Positions 29,147 through 38,290 are shown, numbered from the stretch's first letter. The stretch is DNA of 41,568 bases from Candidatus Aenigmatarchaeota archaeon (GCA_016177025.1 JACOWB010000008.1:78076-119643); one strand, 5' to 3'. Translations and numbers: made by a program. The notes: generated by a model from the sequence alone, not told the origin.

Positions 29147-30332
29147 ATCTGCAACCAACCCCTGCGATTTCTTCTGGATCTAATCTTCTTATATTACCGA
29201 TAACGGGCGTAGTTCTTCCACAAGAGCAGTTGTCTGTTATTATAGTTGCCATATCTCCCGTTTTGTACAGAATAAGAGGTGTCCCGTATCTTAATCCAAT
29301 AGTGTAAACCTCACCCTCCTCACCAGGAGTAAATATTGGTGCTACTCTATCACCTTGGTCTCTTCCGAGAAATACGTAGTGCGGTCCAAATGTCAGATGC
29401 TGTTGATTATATTTACACACTCTCCCAGCATCCCCATTAACAGGCGAATATGCTAAAGGTCTGTGCTCCGCTGTCCCGTATCCACCAGAACCTTTGATTC
29501 CGTGCAGTTCTCCTTCTATTCGTTCGATTAGCTCGGATGTTATTCCAGATCCTATTAAAAACAATTTATTTATTCCATGTCCTCCGAAAACATCCATAGA
29601 CTCGTCCAACAATGTTTTAAGATTGGTTCCTTTTCTGCCTAATGGGTCCCCTGTAGAGGACGGAACTGCCAACAAGACTGTAAATGGCGATCTTCCATTA
29701 TACCATTCACGTAGCTCTCTTGCCGTATCCTCAACTGAAAACTCTGGAGGTTTGAATCGGTGGGAAGCCCCGACTATTCTACAAACTCCTGGGAACATAA
29801 AACCACCGGGATGAGCAGGATTATAACAGTCATATACATTATCTTCTGGGGATATTCCCAACGAATCCCATATTCTGGCCACAGCATAATTTTCGATATC
29901 AAAATCCCAAGGCTCAGCATAATGGACAGGTATTTGAGTCATACCAGTGGATCCCGTAGTGGTCCATACAGAGGTACCCTTAACATCAACCGGCTTTAGA
30001 ACTTCTTTGGATTCCCTAATCGCCTCTCTTAATCCATTAGAATGCAGTGTTGACTCTTTTCTTAAAACCGGAAGGTTCATGATATCTTCCATACTAGCTA
30101 ATCTAGAGACGTCTACTCCTTTATATAATTCGGCGTAGAATGGAATTTTTTCCTTAGCTCTTTTGACTAGGAGGGAGTACACAATGCCTAATAATTCATC
30201 TCTTTCAGAAGGTCTCATGAAATCCCATTCTGGATCTCTGAAGATCATCGGCTCTATAGAACGCAAATCAGAACTTCTATTCAGTCTTCTTAATTCATTC
30301 GGACCTTTTACTGTACGGTTAACTGAGAACAT
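29139..30332 (-). CDS. PaaK/LuxE-like adenylate-forming enzyme (ANL superfamily)
   Basis: P-loop-like 'SVWTTTGSTGMTQIPVHY', 'GGYGTAEHRPLAYS', 'YKTGDMATIITDNCSCGRTTPVIGNIRRLD'; overlaps the LuxC-like gene. Confidence 0.78.
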   Translation of the reverse strand: MFSVNRTVKGPNELRRLNRSSDLRSIEPMIFRDPEWDFMRPSERDELLGIVYSLLVKRAKEKIPFYAELYKGVDVSRLASMEDIMNLPVLRKESTLHSNGLREAIRESKEVLKPVDVKGTSVWTTTGSTGMTQIPVHYAEPWDFDIENYAVARIWDSLGISPEDNVYDCYNPAHPGGFMFPGVCRIVGASHRFKPPEFSVEDTARELREWYNGRSPFTVLLAVPSSTGDPLGRKGTNLKTLLDESMDVFGGHGINKLFLIGSGITSELIERIEGELHGIKGSGGYGTAEHRPLAYSPVNGDAGRVCKYNQQHLTFGPHYVFLGRDQGDRVAPIFTPGEEGEVYTIGLRYGTPLILYKTGDMATIITDNCSCGRTTPVIGNIRRLDPEEIAGVGCRYD

Positions 30333-30412
30333 TACTACCCACCATTAAATATTATTAAATCTTTGATACATAGACAACTATAAAAAGTCAATTAAGGTTA
30401 TCTAGAAATCAT

Positions 30413-30838
30413 TCATAAAGCACCTCTCAACTTCTCGGCTATCTTAGACTCTTCATTTTTCAAAATATTCGAATAAGGCGACAAACTTTTACCAACTATC
30501 TGCAAGAAAGTAAAGTCCCCTTTATATCGGGGAATTACATGAACATGCAGATGATCAACACTCTGTCCAGCTATTCTTCCGTAATTAGTGCCTATATCTA
30601 ATCCGGCCGGTTTCAGAACTTTGTGAACCGTTTTTGCGATTTTTTTCACGAGTTCAAACAATTTGTCAGTTTCCTTGTCAGTGAGCGCCAACACAGATTT
30701 TACATGCCGTTTGGGAATAATCAGAGTGTGCCCCAGAGTAACAGGCTGACTAGAGAAGAATGCCAAATTATTGATATCTTCGTAAATTATTTCGTGCTTC
30801 TTCAGATTGTTTTTGTTGCAGAAAGGGCATTTTTTCAT
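30413..30838 (-). CDS. HIT-family hydrolase
   Basis: 'KKCPFCNKN', 'GHTLIIPKRHVKSV', HIT motif 'SVDHLHVHVIPRYKGD'. Confidence 0.95.
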   Translation of the reverse strand: MKKCPFCNKNNLKKHEIIYEDINNLAFFSSQPVTLGHTLIIPKRHVKSVLALTDKETDKLFELVKKIAKTVHKVLKPAGLDIGTNYGRIAGQSVDHLHVHVIPRYKGDFTFLQIVGKSLSPYSNILKNEESKIAEKLRGAL

Positions 30839-30848
30839 ATTCTCTCAA

Positions 30849-32627
30849 TTATTCTATTATCGCTTTTATTCTCCTTATACCTGCAGCGATACCTTCTTCC
30901 TTGACAATTTTAAATTTACCAACCTCTTTTGTATTTCTCACATGCGGCCCACCGCATACTTCGATAGAGAAATCGCCGATGGAATAGACAGAAACTTTTT
31001 CCTCATATTTCTGCTCAAACATTGCTTGCGCTCCCCTTCCTTTTGCTTCCTTGAATGTCATTTCTTCCCTGACTACCAAAAGACCTTTCTTAATTTGCTC
31101 GTTGACAAGCTCCTCTATCTTTCTTACCTCGTCCTCGGTTAATTTTCTGTCAAGATTAAAATCAAAACGCAGTCTTTCCGGTGTTATATTAGATCCTTTC
31201 TGCACAACGTCCCTTCTTTTCAAAACCTTGCGTATAGCCTCGTTCAACAGATGCGTTGCTGTGTGGAGTTTTGTCGATTGTTCTGATGCGTCACTCAACC
31301 CGCCTTTAAACTTTTTTTCAGCTCCGACTCTGGAAATCTGTTGATGCTTTTCAAATTCTTTCTGGAATCCCTCTTCATCAATTTCTGTATTCATCTCTTT
31401 CCCGAGTTCTTTTGTCATCTCTATCGGGAAACCGAAGCTTTGGAACAGTAGAAATGCATTCTTACCATCAATCCTCTTGACTTGCCTAGCAATTTCTTCA
31501 AATTTCTTCAAGCCCCGCTCAAGGGTATTCCTGAATTTCGCTTCTTCGTTCTTCAATTCTGTCAGAATGAACTCTTTATTTTTTTCCAACTGTGGATAAT
31601 CTTTCTTGTAGATATCTATCACTAACTTTACCAAGTCACTAAGAAATTCCCTTTCTATCCCAATCAGTTTCCCGTGTCTTACGGCTCTTCTTATCAATCT
31701 CCGCAGAATATACCCTCTATCGACATTACTGGGAGTAATTTCTTCTGATAGAACAAATGTAGAAGCCCTTATATGGTCCGCTATAATTCGTATAGATTTT
31801 TCTTGTTTTTCATCAGGTGATTTTATTTTTGCAATTTCCTTTATCTTCTGAACAATCGGCTGGAAAGTTTCTATCTCGTAGACACTTTTCTTATTCTGCA
31901 ATGCTGCGACAGTCCTTTCAACTCCCATCCCTGTGTCGACGTTTTTTTGTTTCAGCATCTCATACTTGCCTTCAGCGGTTTTATTGTATTGCATAAACAC
32001 ATCATTCCATATTTCAAAATATTTTCCGCATGAATCGCCTGGCTTGCAGTCTTTGCCATGTGGCTTCTTGCCAGCATCATAGAACATTTCTGTGTCAGAA
32101 CCGCATGGACCGGTAGCACCGGCAGGACCCCACCAGTTGTCTTTCTTCGGGAAATAGAAGATTCTTTCCTTAGGTACTCCTAAACTCTGCCAGATTCTGG
32201 CGCTCTCTTCATCTCTCGGTGCATCCTTATCGCCAGCAAAAACAGATATGTACAGTTTTCTTTTATCGATGCCGAGCCACTTCTTGTCTGTCAAAAACTC
32301 CCAACTCCATTTGATTGCATCCTCCTTCCAATAATCTCCCAGCGACCAGTTTCCCAGCATCTCGAAAAATGTCAAGTGAGAATTGTCGCCGACTTCGTCT
32401 ATATCATCTGTGCGCAGGCACTTCTGAACATTTGTCAATTTCTTTCCGCGTGGGTGGGGCTGGCCTAGGATATACCTTACAAGCGGGTGCATGCCAGCCG
32501 TTGTGAAAAGAACTGTAGGATCTTCCTCAGGAATAAGTGGAGCATTAGGAATAACCGCGTGGTTCTTCTGTTTGAAAAATTCTATGTAAAGTTCTTTCAA
32601 TTTTTTTGAATCTATGCTTTTATTCAT
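30849..32627 (-). CDS. alaS: Alanine--tRNA ligase, short bacterial/CPR-like form lacking the C-terminal domain
   Basis: 'FTTAGMHPLVRYILGQPHPRGKKLTNVQKCLRTDDIDEVGDNSHLTFFEMLGNWSLGDYWKEDAIKWSWEFLT'; editing motif 'HTATHLLNEAIRKVL'; ends after 'EVCGGPHVRNTKEVGKFKIVKEEGIAAGIRRIKAI'. Confidence 0.94.
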   Translation of the reverse strand: MNKSIDSKKLKELYIEFFKQKNHAVIPNAPLIPEEDPTVLFTTAGMHPLVRYILGQPHPRGKKLTNVQKCLRTDDIDEVGDNSHLTFFEMLGNWSLGDYWKEDAIKWSWEFLTDKKWLGIDKRKLYISVFAGDKDAPRDEESARIWQSLGVPKERIFYFPKKDNWWGPAGATGPCGSDTEMFYDAGKKPHGKDCKPGDSCGKYFEIWNDVFMQYNKTAEGKYEMLKQKNVDTGMGVERTVAALQNKKSVYEIETFQPIVQKIKEIAKIKSPDEKQEKSIRIIADHIRASTFVLSEEITPSNVDRGYILRRLIRRAVRHGKLIGIEREFLSDLVKLVIDIYKKDYPQLEKNKEFILTELKNEEAKFRNTLERGLKKFEEIARQVKRIDGKNAFLLFQSFGFPIEMTKELGKEMNTEIDEEGFQKEFEKHQQISRVGAEKKFKGGLSDASEQSTKLHTATHLLNEAIRKVLKRRDVVQKGSNITPERLRFDFNLDRKLTEDEVRKIEELVNEQIKKGLLVVREEMTFKEAKGRGAQAMFEQKYEEKVSVYSIGDFSIEVCGGPHVRNTKEVGKFKIVKEEGIAAGIRRIKAIIE

Positions 32628-32636
32628 AATATTCAT

Positions 32637-33881
32637 TTAGATGTTTAGTAAAGTTAAAATTAATGGGTTAAATCCTAGGAAAAAACTGATACTAGGCAAT
32701 AACAATATTCCCATGCAGTTGCTTCGTCTAACTCCTACATATGTGCACAACAAACCTATTCCAGTCGCTGTTATTCCTATCAATAAACCATAAATGCCAG
32801 TCATAACTGTTATCATAAGAACCAGAAAACTTAGTACAGATAATGACAGGATGGTATAGTTAATCTTGACCAAAAAACGCGGTATCGTCCTGCCTAAATA
32901 GAGAGTTATAGGCACAACAATCCCAGCTGCAAAAAATATCACACCTAGGAAAAGTAGGACATCATAAAAACTTATTTCAGGCAATATTCTTTCTATAGCA
33001 ACAGACGCACCTGAGCGTGGATTGTCAATCAAATAAAGGGAGTTAAGCGATACGACCTCGTTAGCGGTATTGATACCCGAAAGCGTGACAAGAAATGTTC
33101 TTGCTTCGCCTAAACCACCGATATACTGCATGAAAGTAGCTGCTTGAGATACTCCAACAGCTGGCAACAGCCCTACCAAAACACCTGCGATGACACCGAG
33201 AACTATCGCCTTGGATATGTTTACTTTGGAGGTTTTCAATTCCGTATCTATCTGTTGCTTTGGTATTTTCGAATTTTCTGCTATTGAAGTTATTAATATG
33301 CTTATTGCAAATAAACCTGCAAATGTGGGAAATAGTGCATTCTGTTGCGGAACTATTGAAGAGTTGAGAACTAGCATACCTAAAATACCCGAGAGGACTA
33401 CAATCAAAGTTGCGAACAGTATTTTCTTAATATGCTTCTCTGAAAGAACCATGAAAAATACTACGGCTAAAAGTGGGTATGCTATGTAAGGCCGTATAAT
33501 GTTGTAAAGTAAAGCAAAATAATTGCCGAAAAATAAAATGAAGATTATACTTATTATTAGCGAGATAAATCCTCCAATAACTGTTAGTCGGATCGCTTCG
33601 TATCCTCTGCCTTCTAGCAGAAGCCTGTGTCCAGGTAAAATTGACAACGCGTTGCTATCACCATCAGGACTACCAAGAAATATAGAGGGAATAAAACTAG
33701 TGAAAACTTGTGCTATTGCAGTTGATACTATCAAAACAGTTAGATAGTGTGGATTTGGAATTAGAAACACGAGTGATGCAAATAAAGGTAAAATGTTATT
33801 TAGATGTAGCCCTGGTAATAATCCTAGAATAACACCTAGAACAATTCCAAACAAACTAAACAAGAAAATTTCTAAAAGCAT
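32637..33881 (-). CDS. TctA-like (DUF112/COG1784-type) integral membrane protein
   Basis: 'GVILGLLPGLHLNNILPLFASL', 'SFIPSIFLGSPDGDSNALSILPGHRLLLEGRGYEAIRLT'; multi-TM. Confidence 0.82.
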   Translation of the reverse strand: MLLEIFLFSLFGIVLGVILGLLPGLHLNNILPLFASLVFLIPNPHYLTVLIVSTAIAQVFTSFIPSIFLGSPDGDSNALSILPGHRLLLEGRGYEAIRLTVIGGFISLIISIIFILFFGNYFALLYNIIRPYIAYPLLAVVFFMVLSEKHIKKILFATLIVVLSGILGMLVLNSSIVPQQNALFPTFAGLFAISILITSIAENSKIPKQQIDTELKTSKVNISKAIVLGVIAGVLVGLLPAVGVSQAATFMQYIGGLGEARTFLVTLSGINTANEVVSLNSLYLIDNPRSGASVAIERILPEISFYDVLLFLGVIFFAAGIVVPITLYLGRTIPRFLVKINYTILSLSVLSFLVLMITVMTGIYGLLIGITATGIGLLCTYVGVRRSNCMGILLLPSISFFLGFNPLILTLLNI

Positions 33882-33884
33882 TTA

Positions 33885-34283
33885 TCACCCTAAAATTTTT
33901 ACATCGTCTAAACTTTTCGGCATAATTTGCAATCTGCCTTTATAGTTTTCTATAACTCCTTTGACAGAAATTTTGTCGTTTAATTGAAAATCCTCTTCTG
34001 TAATGCCTATCTCATTCAAACTTTTCATATAGTCTGAAAACAACGGAACTTGTATTTTTGTTTTGCTATCGGAGATTGTAAGAAATAAGTGACCGTCCTC
34101 ATGTTTTCTTTTCTCTACTAAATAGCCTGTAGTAACTATTCTCCTACCCTCCAAGTCTGCAGTAATATCACTAATTTCTATCTTTTGAGGTTCTATGTTT
34201 ACAGAAGCGAAATAAATTAAGATTAATCCGACTATAGAAGTGAACAAGCTAAGAATCAATAAAAAATTCTTAGATAATACCAT
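33885..34283 (-). CDS. Membrane-anchored OB-fold protein
   Basis: N-terminal TM 'LSKNFLLILSLFTSIVGLILIYFA', then OB-like 'GRRIVTTGYLVEKRKHEDGHLFLTISDSKTKIQVPLF...DKISVKGVIENYKGRLQIMPKSLDDVKIL'. Confidence 0.72.
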   Translation of the reverse strand: MVLSKNFLLILSLFTSIVGLILIYFASVNIEPQKIEISDITADLEGRRIVTTGYLVEKRKHEDGHLFLTISDSKTKIQVPLFSDYMKSLNEIGITEEDFQLNDKISVKGVIENYKGRLQIMPKSLDDVKILG

Positions 34284-34287
34284 CCTA

Positions 34288-37284
34288 TCAGACTCTATCA
34301 AAGCTTATTTCTATAATCTTGTTGTCAAAGGTTAATTTGCCTTTGTATTTTCCTTTCGCTTCCCCTACGGATATTTTTATTGCGCCAACTTCTTTCTTTA
34401 TTGCGTCTAAATATCCAGCTAATGTTTGTTCAGTAGATTTGTCGGATTTGACAAAGAGTGAGATTGTTTCCTTGACATTAAATTTATTTTGTTTCCTCAT
34501 ATTCTGAACTTCTCTGGTCAGTTCCTTGATGAGTGCCTCTTCTAGCAGAGGCTTGTCTAATGTCTTATTCACGTAAACTTTACCGTGTTTAAATTGAACT
34601 TCAGAAAATTCATCATCCAATGCTTCTTTTGTAACGCCGACGGATTTGGCATTGCAGATGAACAACAGAATACTATCAAGTTTGTCGATGGTTTTTACAA
34701 CATTCGTATCATCGGTTTGAACGAGTACTTCGGAGATAGGCCATCTTAGTTTTATTCCAGCCAATTGTCTTGCGGCTAGGCTTGCCTCAATTATTTCTTT
34801 TGCTATTTCCATTTGGCTTTCGAGATTTTCGTCAATAAATGCTTTTTGAGCTTTAGGCCAATCTATCATGAATACTGATTTATGGCCACCATCTAGATTT
34901 TGATAGATTTCCTCTGACAAGAAAGGTGTAATTGGTGACAATAATTTCGCCACGGTCAACAATGTTTCGTATAAAACTGATAATGCAGATGACTTGTCAG
35001 AACCGGTTTCAGTGACCCATACTCTATCACGGACGAGTTTGATATAGAATCTGCTCAAGTCATCGACGACGAAGTTCACGATTTTTCTTCCTGCATCATG
35101 AAACTCAAAATTTTCTAAATGTTCTGTTACATTTTGTATTAGGGAATTAAGTTTTGATAAAAGCCATTTGTCTTCAATCTTCAAATTTTTCAGTGATGGT
35201 TTGAAATCTTTTGTTATGTATGTTGTGAAGAATGAATAGGAATTCCATAAAATATTCAATGCTTTTCTTATTTCATCGGCTGTTTTGAAGCTGAAGTTTT
35301 GGACTTCCCATGGTGGAACTTCCCAACAATAATAGAGACGGAGTATATCGGAACCTAATTTTTCCAATGCATCTGTTGCCCATACAACATTACCTAGGGA
35401 CTTGCTCATTTTTTCGCCCTTTTCGTCTGTAACCCACCCGTTCAATGCGACTGCTTTGTATGGAGAAGAGTTGAAAGCGGCCATACCGCAGAACATCAGC
35501 GAATAAAACCATCCGCGAATTTGGTCCTGGCTTTCGTCTATCAAATCAACAGGCCATAATTTTTCAAACAGTTCTTTATTTTGATAAGGATATCCCAAGG
35601 AAGCCCATGGTGCAATTCCAGAATCGAACCAAACATTCATAGTATCCGGAACGCGATTCATCACACTCTTACAATTACGGCATTTTATTCCAATCTTGTC
35701 TACTACATGTTTGTGAAGGTCTATATCTTTTGGTAATCTGTTTATCGAACGCTTTTGCAGCTCTTCTAAACTGCCGATAACATCATAGTCGCCACATTTG
35801 TCGCATATCCAGACAGGCAAAGGAATACCCCAGTATCTCTGCTGGGATATACACCAGTCCACAGCATCCTCGAGCCAGTTGTGAAATCTTTCCTTTCCGA
35901 AATCTGGAAACCACCTAACCTTTTGGTTTTCCTTTATCATTTTTCCTTTTATCTTATCGACTTTGAAGAACCATTGTTTGCTTACCCGGAATACCAATGA
36001 GGATTTGCATCTCCAACATAAGGGATAAGAATGGACAACCCAACCGAAATGCAATAGAAGATTTTTTTTTCCCAATTTTTCTGCTATCATCTTGTCGGCG
36101 TCTTTGACAAAAATTCCTTTGAATTCCCCTGCATCTTCTGTGTATCTTCCCTGTTCGTCCAAAGGTGAAACTATCGGTAAATTGTAATTCAATCCCATGA
36201 GATGATCTTCCGGACCGTGCCCAGGCGCTGTATGAACTGCTCCTGAACCTTCTTCCATAGTCACAAATTCTTTTGCTGCTCCCTCTTTTGTTTCCTTGCC
36301 TTCAACTAGCCTGTGCTTGTAGGATTTTTTCGTCAATACAGGAATCGACAGGATTATTCTGCGTGCATTTGAATTGTTTTCCAGATTTTTTTGAACCGGC
36401 ACATCAAAAAGAGGTTTGTATTTTATTCCTTCCAGTTCTTTACCTAAAATCTTTTCAACAATCTCGTATTTCAAGTTCAATAATTCTTTTAACACAACTT
36501 CCGCACGTTTTTCAGCTATTATCAAAACTTCGTTGCCAACTTTTACTCTCAAATAATATTCATCTGGATGAACAGCGATTGCGACATTCGAGATTAGTGT
36601 CCATGGTGTAGTTGTCCACACTACTATGTATTCGTTATCTTTTCCGACAACCGGAAACTTGACATAAATAGAAGGGTCTTTAACATCGGCATAGCTGTCG
36701 CTCACCTCATATCCTGACAGTGCTGTTTCACAATGCGGACACCAGTAAATTGATTTTTCACCTGTTACAAGCATACCTTTTTCAAACAGCTGCTTAACAG
36801 TCCACCAGCCAGATTCGATGTAGTAATTTTTGAATGTTATGTACGGTTCTATATATCCACGCCACGCGCCTAATTGCCTGTACAGTTCCAACCATTTTTC
36901 TTCATTGCCCGTTGCAAATTTCCTGCAAGCTTCGATGAATTTTCCTACACCCATCATTTCGATGTCTTGCTTGGATTTTATACCGAGATTTTTCTCTACC
37001 ATGTTCTCTATCGGTAATCCGTGCATGTCAAAGCCTGGCTGGAACCACGAGCTAAATCCCTGCAGAAGCTTGAACTTGCTCCAGATATCCTTCAATGCGG
37101 TTGTCTTGACATGACCGACATGCGCATCGGCATTTGCATAAGGCGGTCCGTCCAATAGATAGAATTTTTTCTTTTTAGCATCAAACTTTGACAACTTTTG
37201 CGGTATTTTGCTTGACTCCCAGTACTCTCTGATTCTGTGTTCAAGTTCCCTTGGATTATATTGCCCTTTAACTTCTTTCACCAT
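34288..37284 (-). CDS. ileS: Isoleucine--tRNA ligase
   Basis: 'LLDGPPYANADAHVGHVKTTALKDIWSKFKLLQGF', 'KMSKSLGNVVWATDALEKLGSDILRLYYCW', 'ESQDQIRGWFYSLM'. Confidence 0.97.
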   Translation of the reverse strand: MVKEVKGQYNPRELEHRIREYWESSKIPQKLSKFDAKKKKFYLLDGPPYANADAHVGHVKTTALKDIWSKFKLLQGFSSWFQPGFDMHGLPIENMVEKNLGIKSKQDIEMMGVGKFIEACRKFATGNEEKWLELYRQLGAWRGYIEPYITFKNYYIESGWWTVKQLFEKGMLVTGEKSIYWCPHCETALSGYEVSDSYADVKDPSIYVKFPVVGKDNEYIVVWTTTPWTLISNVAIAVHPDEYYLRVKVGNEVLIIAEKRAEVVLKELLNLKYEIVEKILGKELEGIKYKPLFDVPVQKNLENNSNARRIILSIPVLTKKSYKHRLVEGKETKEGAAKEFVTMEEGSGAVHTAPGHGPEDHLMGLNYNLPIVSPLDEQGRYTEDAGEFKGIFVKDADKMIAEKLGKKNLLLHFGWVVHSYPLCWRCKSSLVFRVSKQWFFKVDKIKGKMIKENQKVRWFPDFGKERFHNWLEDAVDWCISQQRYWGIPLPVWICDKCGDYDVIGSLEELQKRSINRLPKDIDLHKHVVDKIGIKCRNCKSVMNRVPDTMNVWFDSGIAPWASLGYPYQNKELFEKLWPVDLIDESQDQIRGWFYSLMFCGMAAFNSSPYKAVALNGWVTDEKGEKMSKSLGNVVWATDALEKLGSDILRLYYCWEVPPWEVQNFSFKTADEIRKALNILWNSYSFFTTYITKDFKPSLKNLKIEDKWLLSKLNSLIQNVTEHLENFEFHDAGRKIVNFVVDDLSRFYIKLVRDRVWVTETGSDKSSALSVLYETLLTVAKLLSPITPFLSEEIYQNLDGGHKSVFMIDWPKAQKAFIDENLESQMEIAKEIIEASLAARQLAGIKLRWPISEVLVQTDDTNVVKTIDKLDSILLFICNAKSVGVTKEALDDEFSEVQFKHGKVYVNKTLDKPLLEEALIKELTREVQNMRKQNKFNVKETISLFVKSDKSTEQTLAGYLDAIKKEVGAIKISVGEAKGKYKGKLTFDNKIIEISFDRV

Positions 37285-37467
37285 CTCATCACAAGCCCGA
37301 TTTTTAGAATTAGGAGTAGCAAGGTAAATAACTTACGCAGCAATCCGTAAACCACTCATGTGGTGCTTTTATAAAGCAAGGTTTATAAAGATTCAGTAGA
37401 AATAAATGGAAAATATAGAGATGATGCTATTTCAGAATGCAACTGTTGCGGTAAAGAATTTCCAAGA

Positions 37468-37881
37468 TTGAGTCCTGCTAAGATAGAAGGCGCTGTTATT
37501 GACGTTTGCGAGAGATGCTCCAAGTTCGGCACTAAGGTTAGCGGACCTCAACTTGCTTACACGCCAATCAAAAAAACTATTAAGATTTCTGAACTTGCTA
37601 ATTTGGACCTGATTCTAATACCAGAATATGGAAGGTTGATTTCCAAAGTAAGGGAGAGTAAAGGGTTGACACGTTACGATTTCGCAAAAAGAATTAATGA
37701 GAAAGAATCTGTTGTAAAACGGTTGGAAGATCAAGAATTCGAGCCTAATGAAGAAATGGTAAAAAGGATTGAAGATTCTCTTGATATCAGACTGAGAGAA
37801 AGATATGAAGGTGTTGTTTTACGACAGAGTGAAAAGAAAAGAGTTGATTTAACTGCCGGCGACATAGTAGAGGCATCTTAA
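37468..37881 (+). CDS. MBF1-like transcription factor (zinc ribbon + HTH); true start uncertain
   Basis: HTH 'LISKVRESKGLTRYDFAKRINEKESVVKRLEDQEFEPNEEMVKRIEDSLDI'. The frame extends upstream to SECNCCGKEFPRL without a canonical start; TTG at 37468 is the only ATG/GTG/TTG start in that frame near the zinc ribbon. Confidence 0.85.
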   Translation: MSPAKIEGAVIDVCERCSKFGTKVSGPQLAYTPIKKTIKISELANLDLILIPEYGRLISKVRESKGLTRYDFAKRINEKESVVKRLEDQEFEPNEEMVKRIEDSLDIRLRERYEGVVLRQSEKKRVDLTAGDIVEAS

Positions 37882-38147
37882 TGAAGAAAACTAGAAAGAT
37901 TGGGGATGTGTTTGGATTCTGGAAGTTTCTAATCGTGCTGTCTATCATGCTGAATGTCGTGAATTTTTATTTTATAAGTGGATTGTATACTGGCATTAAT
38001 TCAAATGACTCTAATGTGCCTTTATCAAGTACAGCTGGTGGAGGCATGACTGGCTATTTTGTTCTTGGCTCTTCATCATTTATTTCACTGATACTTCTAA
38101 TTGCTGTTGTAAGTGCGTATTTGGTTTTTAGAAAGCGAACAGTTTAA
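37881..38147 (+). CDS. Small two-TM membrane protein (88 aa)
   Basis: Start overlaps the MBF1 stop (TAATG); hydrophobic segments 'FWKFLIVLSIMLNVVNFYFISGLY' and 'FISLILLIAVVSAYLVFRKR'. Confidence 0.6.
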   Translation: MKKTRKIGDVFGFWKFLIVLSIMLNVVNFYFISGLYTGINSNDSNVPLSSTAGGGMTGYFVLGSSSFISLILLIAVVSAYLVFRKRTV

Positions 38148-38290
38148 TGGTTGAGAGAAACGAGAATAGCCTATTTAAACCTAAAAACTACTGTAAGGTA
38201 TTGTGATTAAAGTGAACGGCGGTTTACTTCACATCGAGTGAACGTGATTTAACTAGTCCTATTTCTAAAAATAAAGCAAAGATATCTAAT

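Noticed and set aside
27707-30332. A bioluminescence (lux) operon
   Set aside because: Only LuxC-like and LuxE-like families are present; no luciferase (LuxA/B) or LuxD-like gene in the cluster.
37351-37378. Short inverted repeats ACCAC-TCAT-GTGGT and GCTTT-TAT-AAAGC between ileS and MBF1
   Set aside because: Only 5-bp arms, and they overlap probable TATA-like promoter sequence between divergent genes; insufficient to call an operator or terminator.
38212-38241. Nine-codon GTG ORF (M/V NGGLLHIE*) upstream of hisS containing one His codon
   Set aside because: Single His codon, GTG start and no SD; easily a chance occurrence, weaker than the trpS case.
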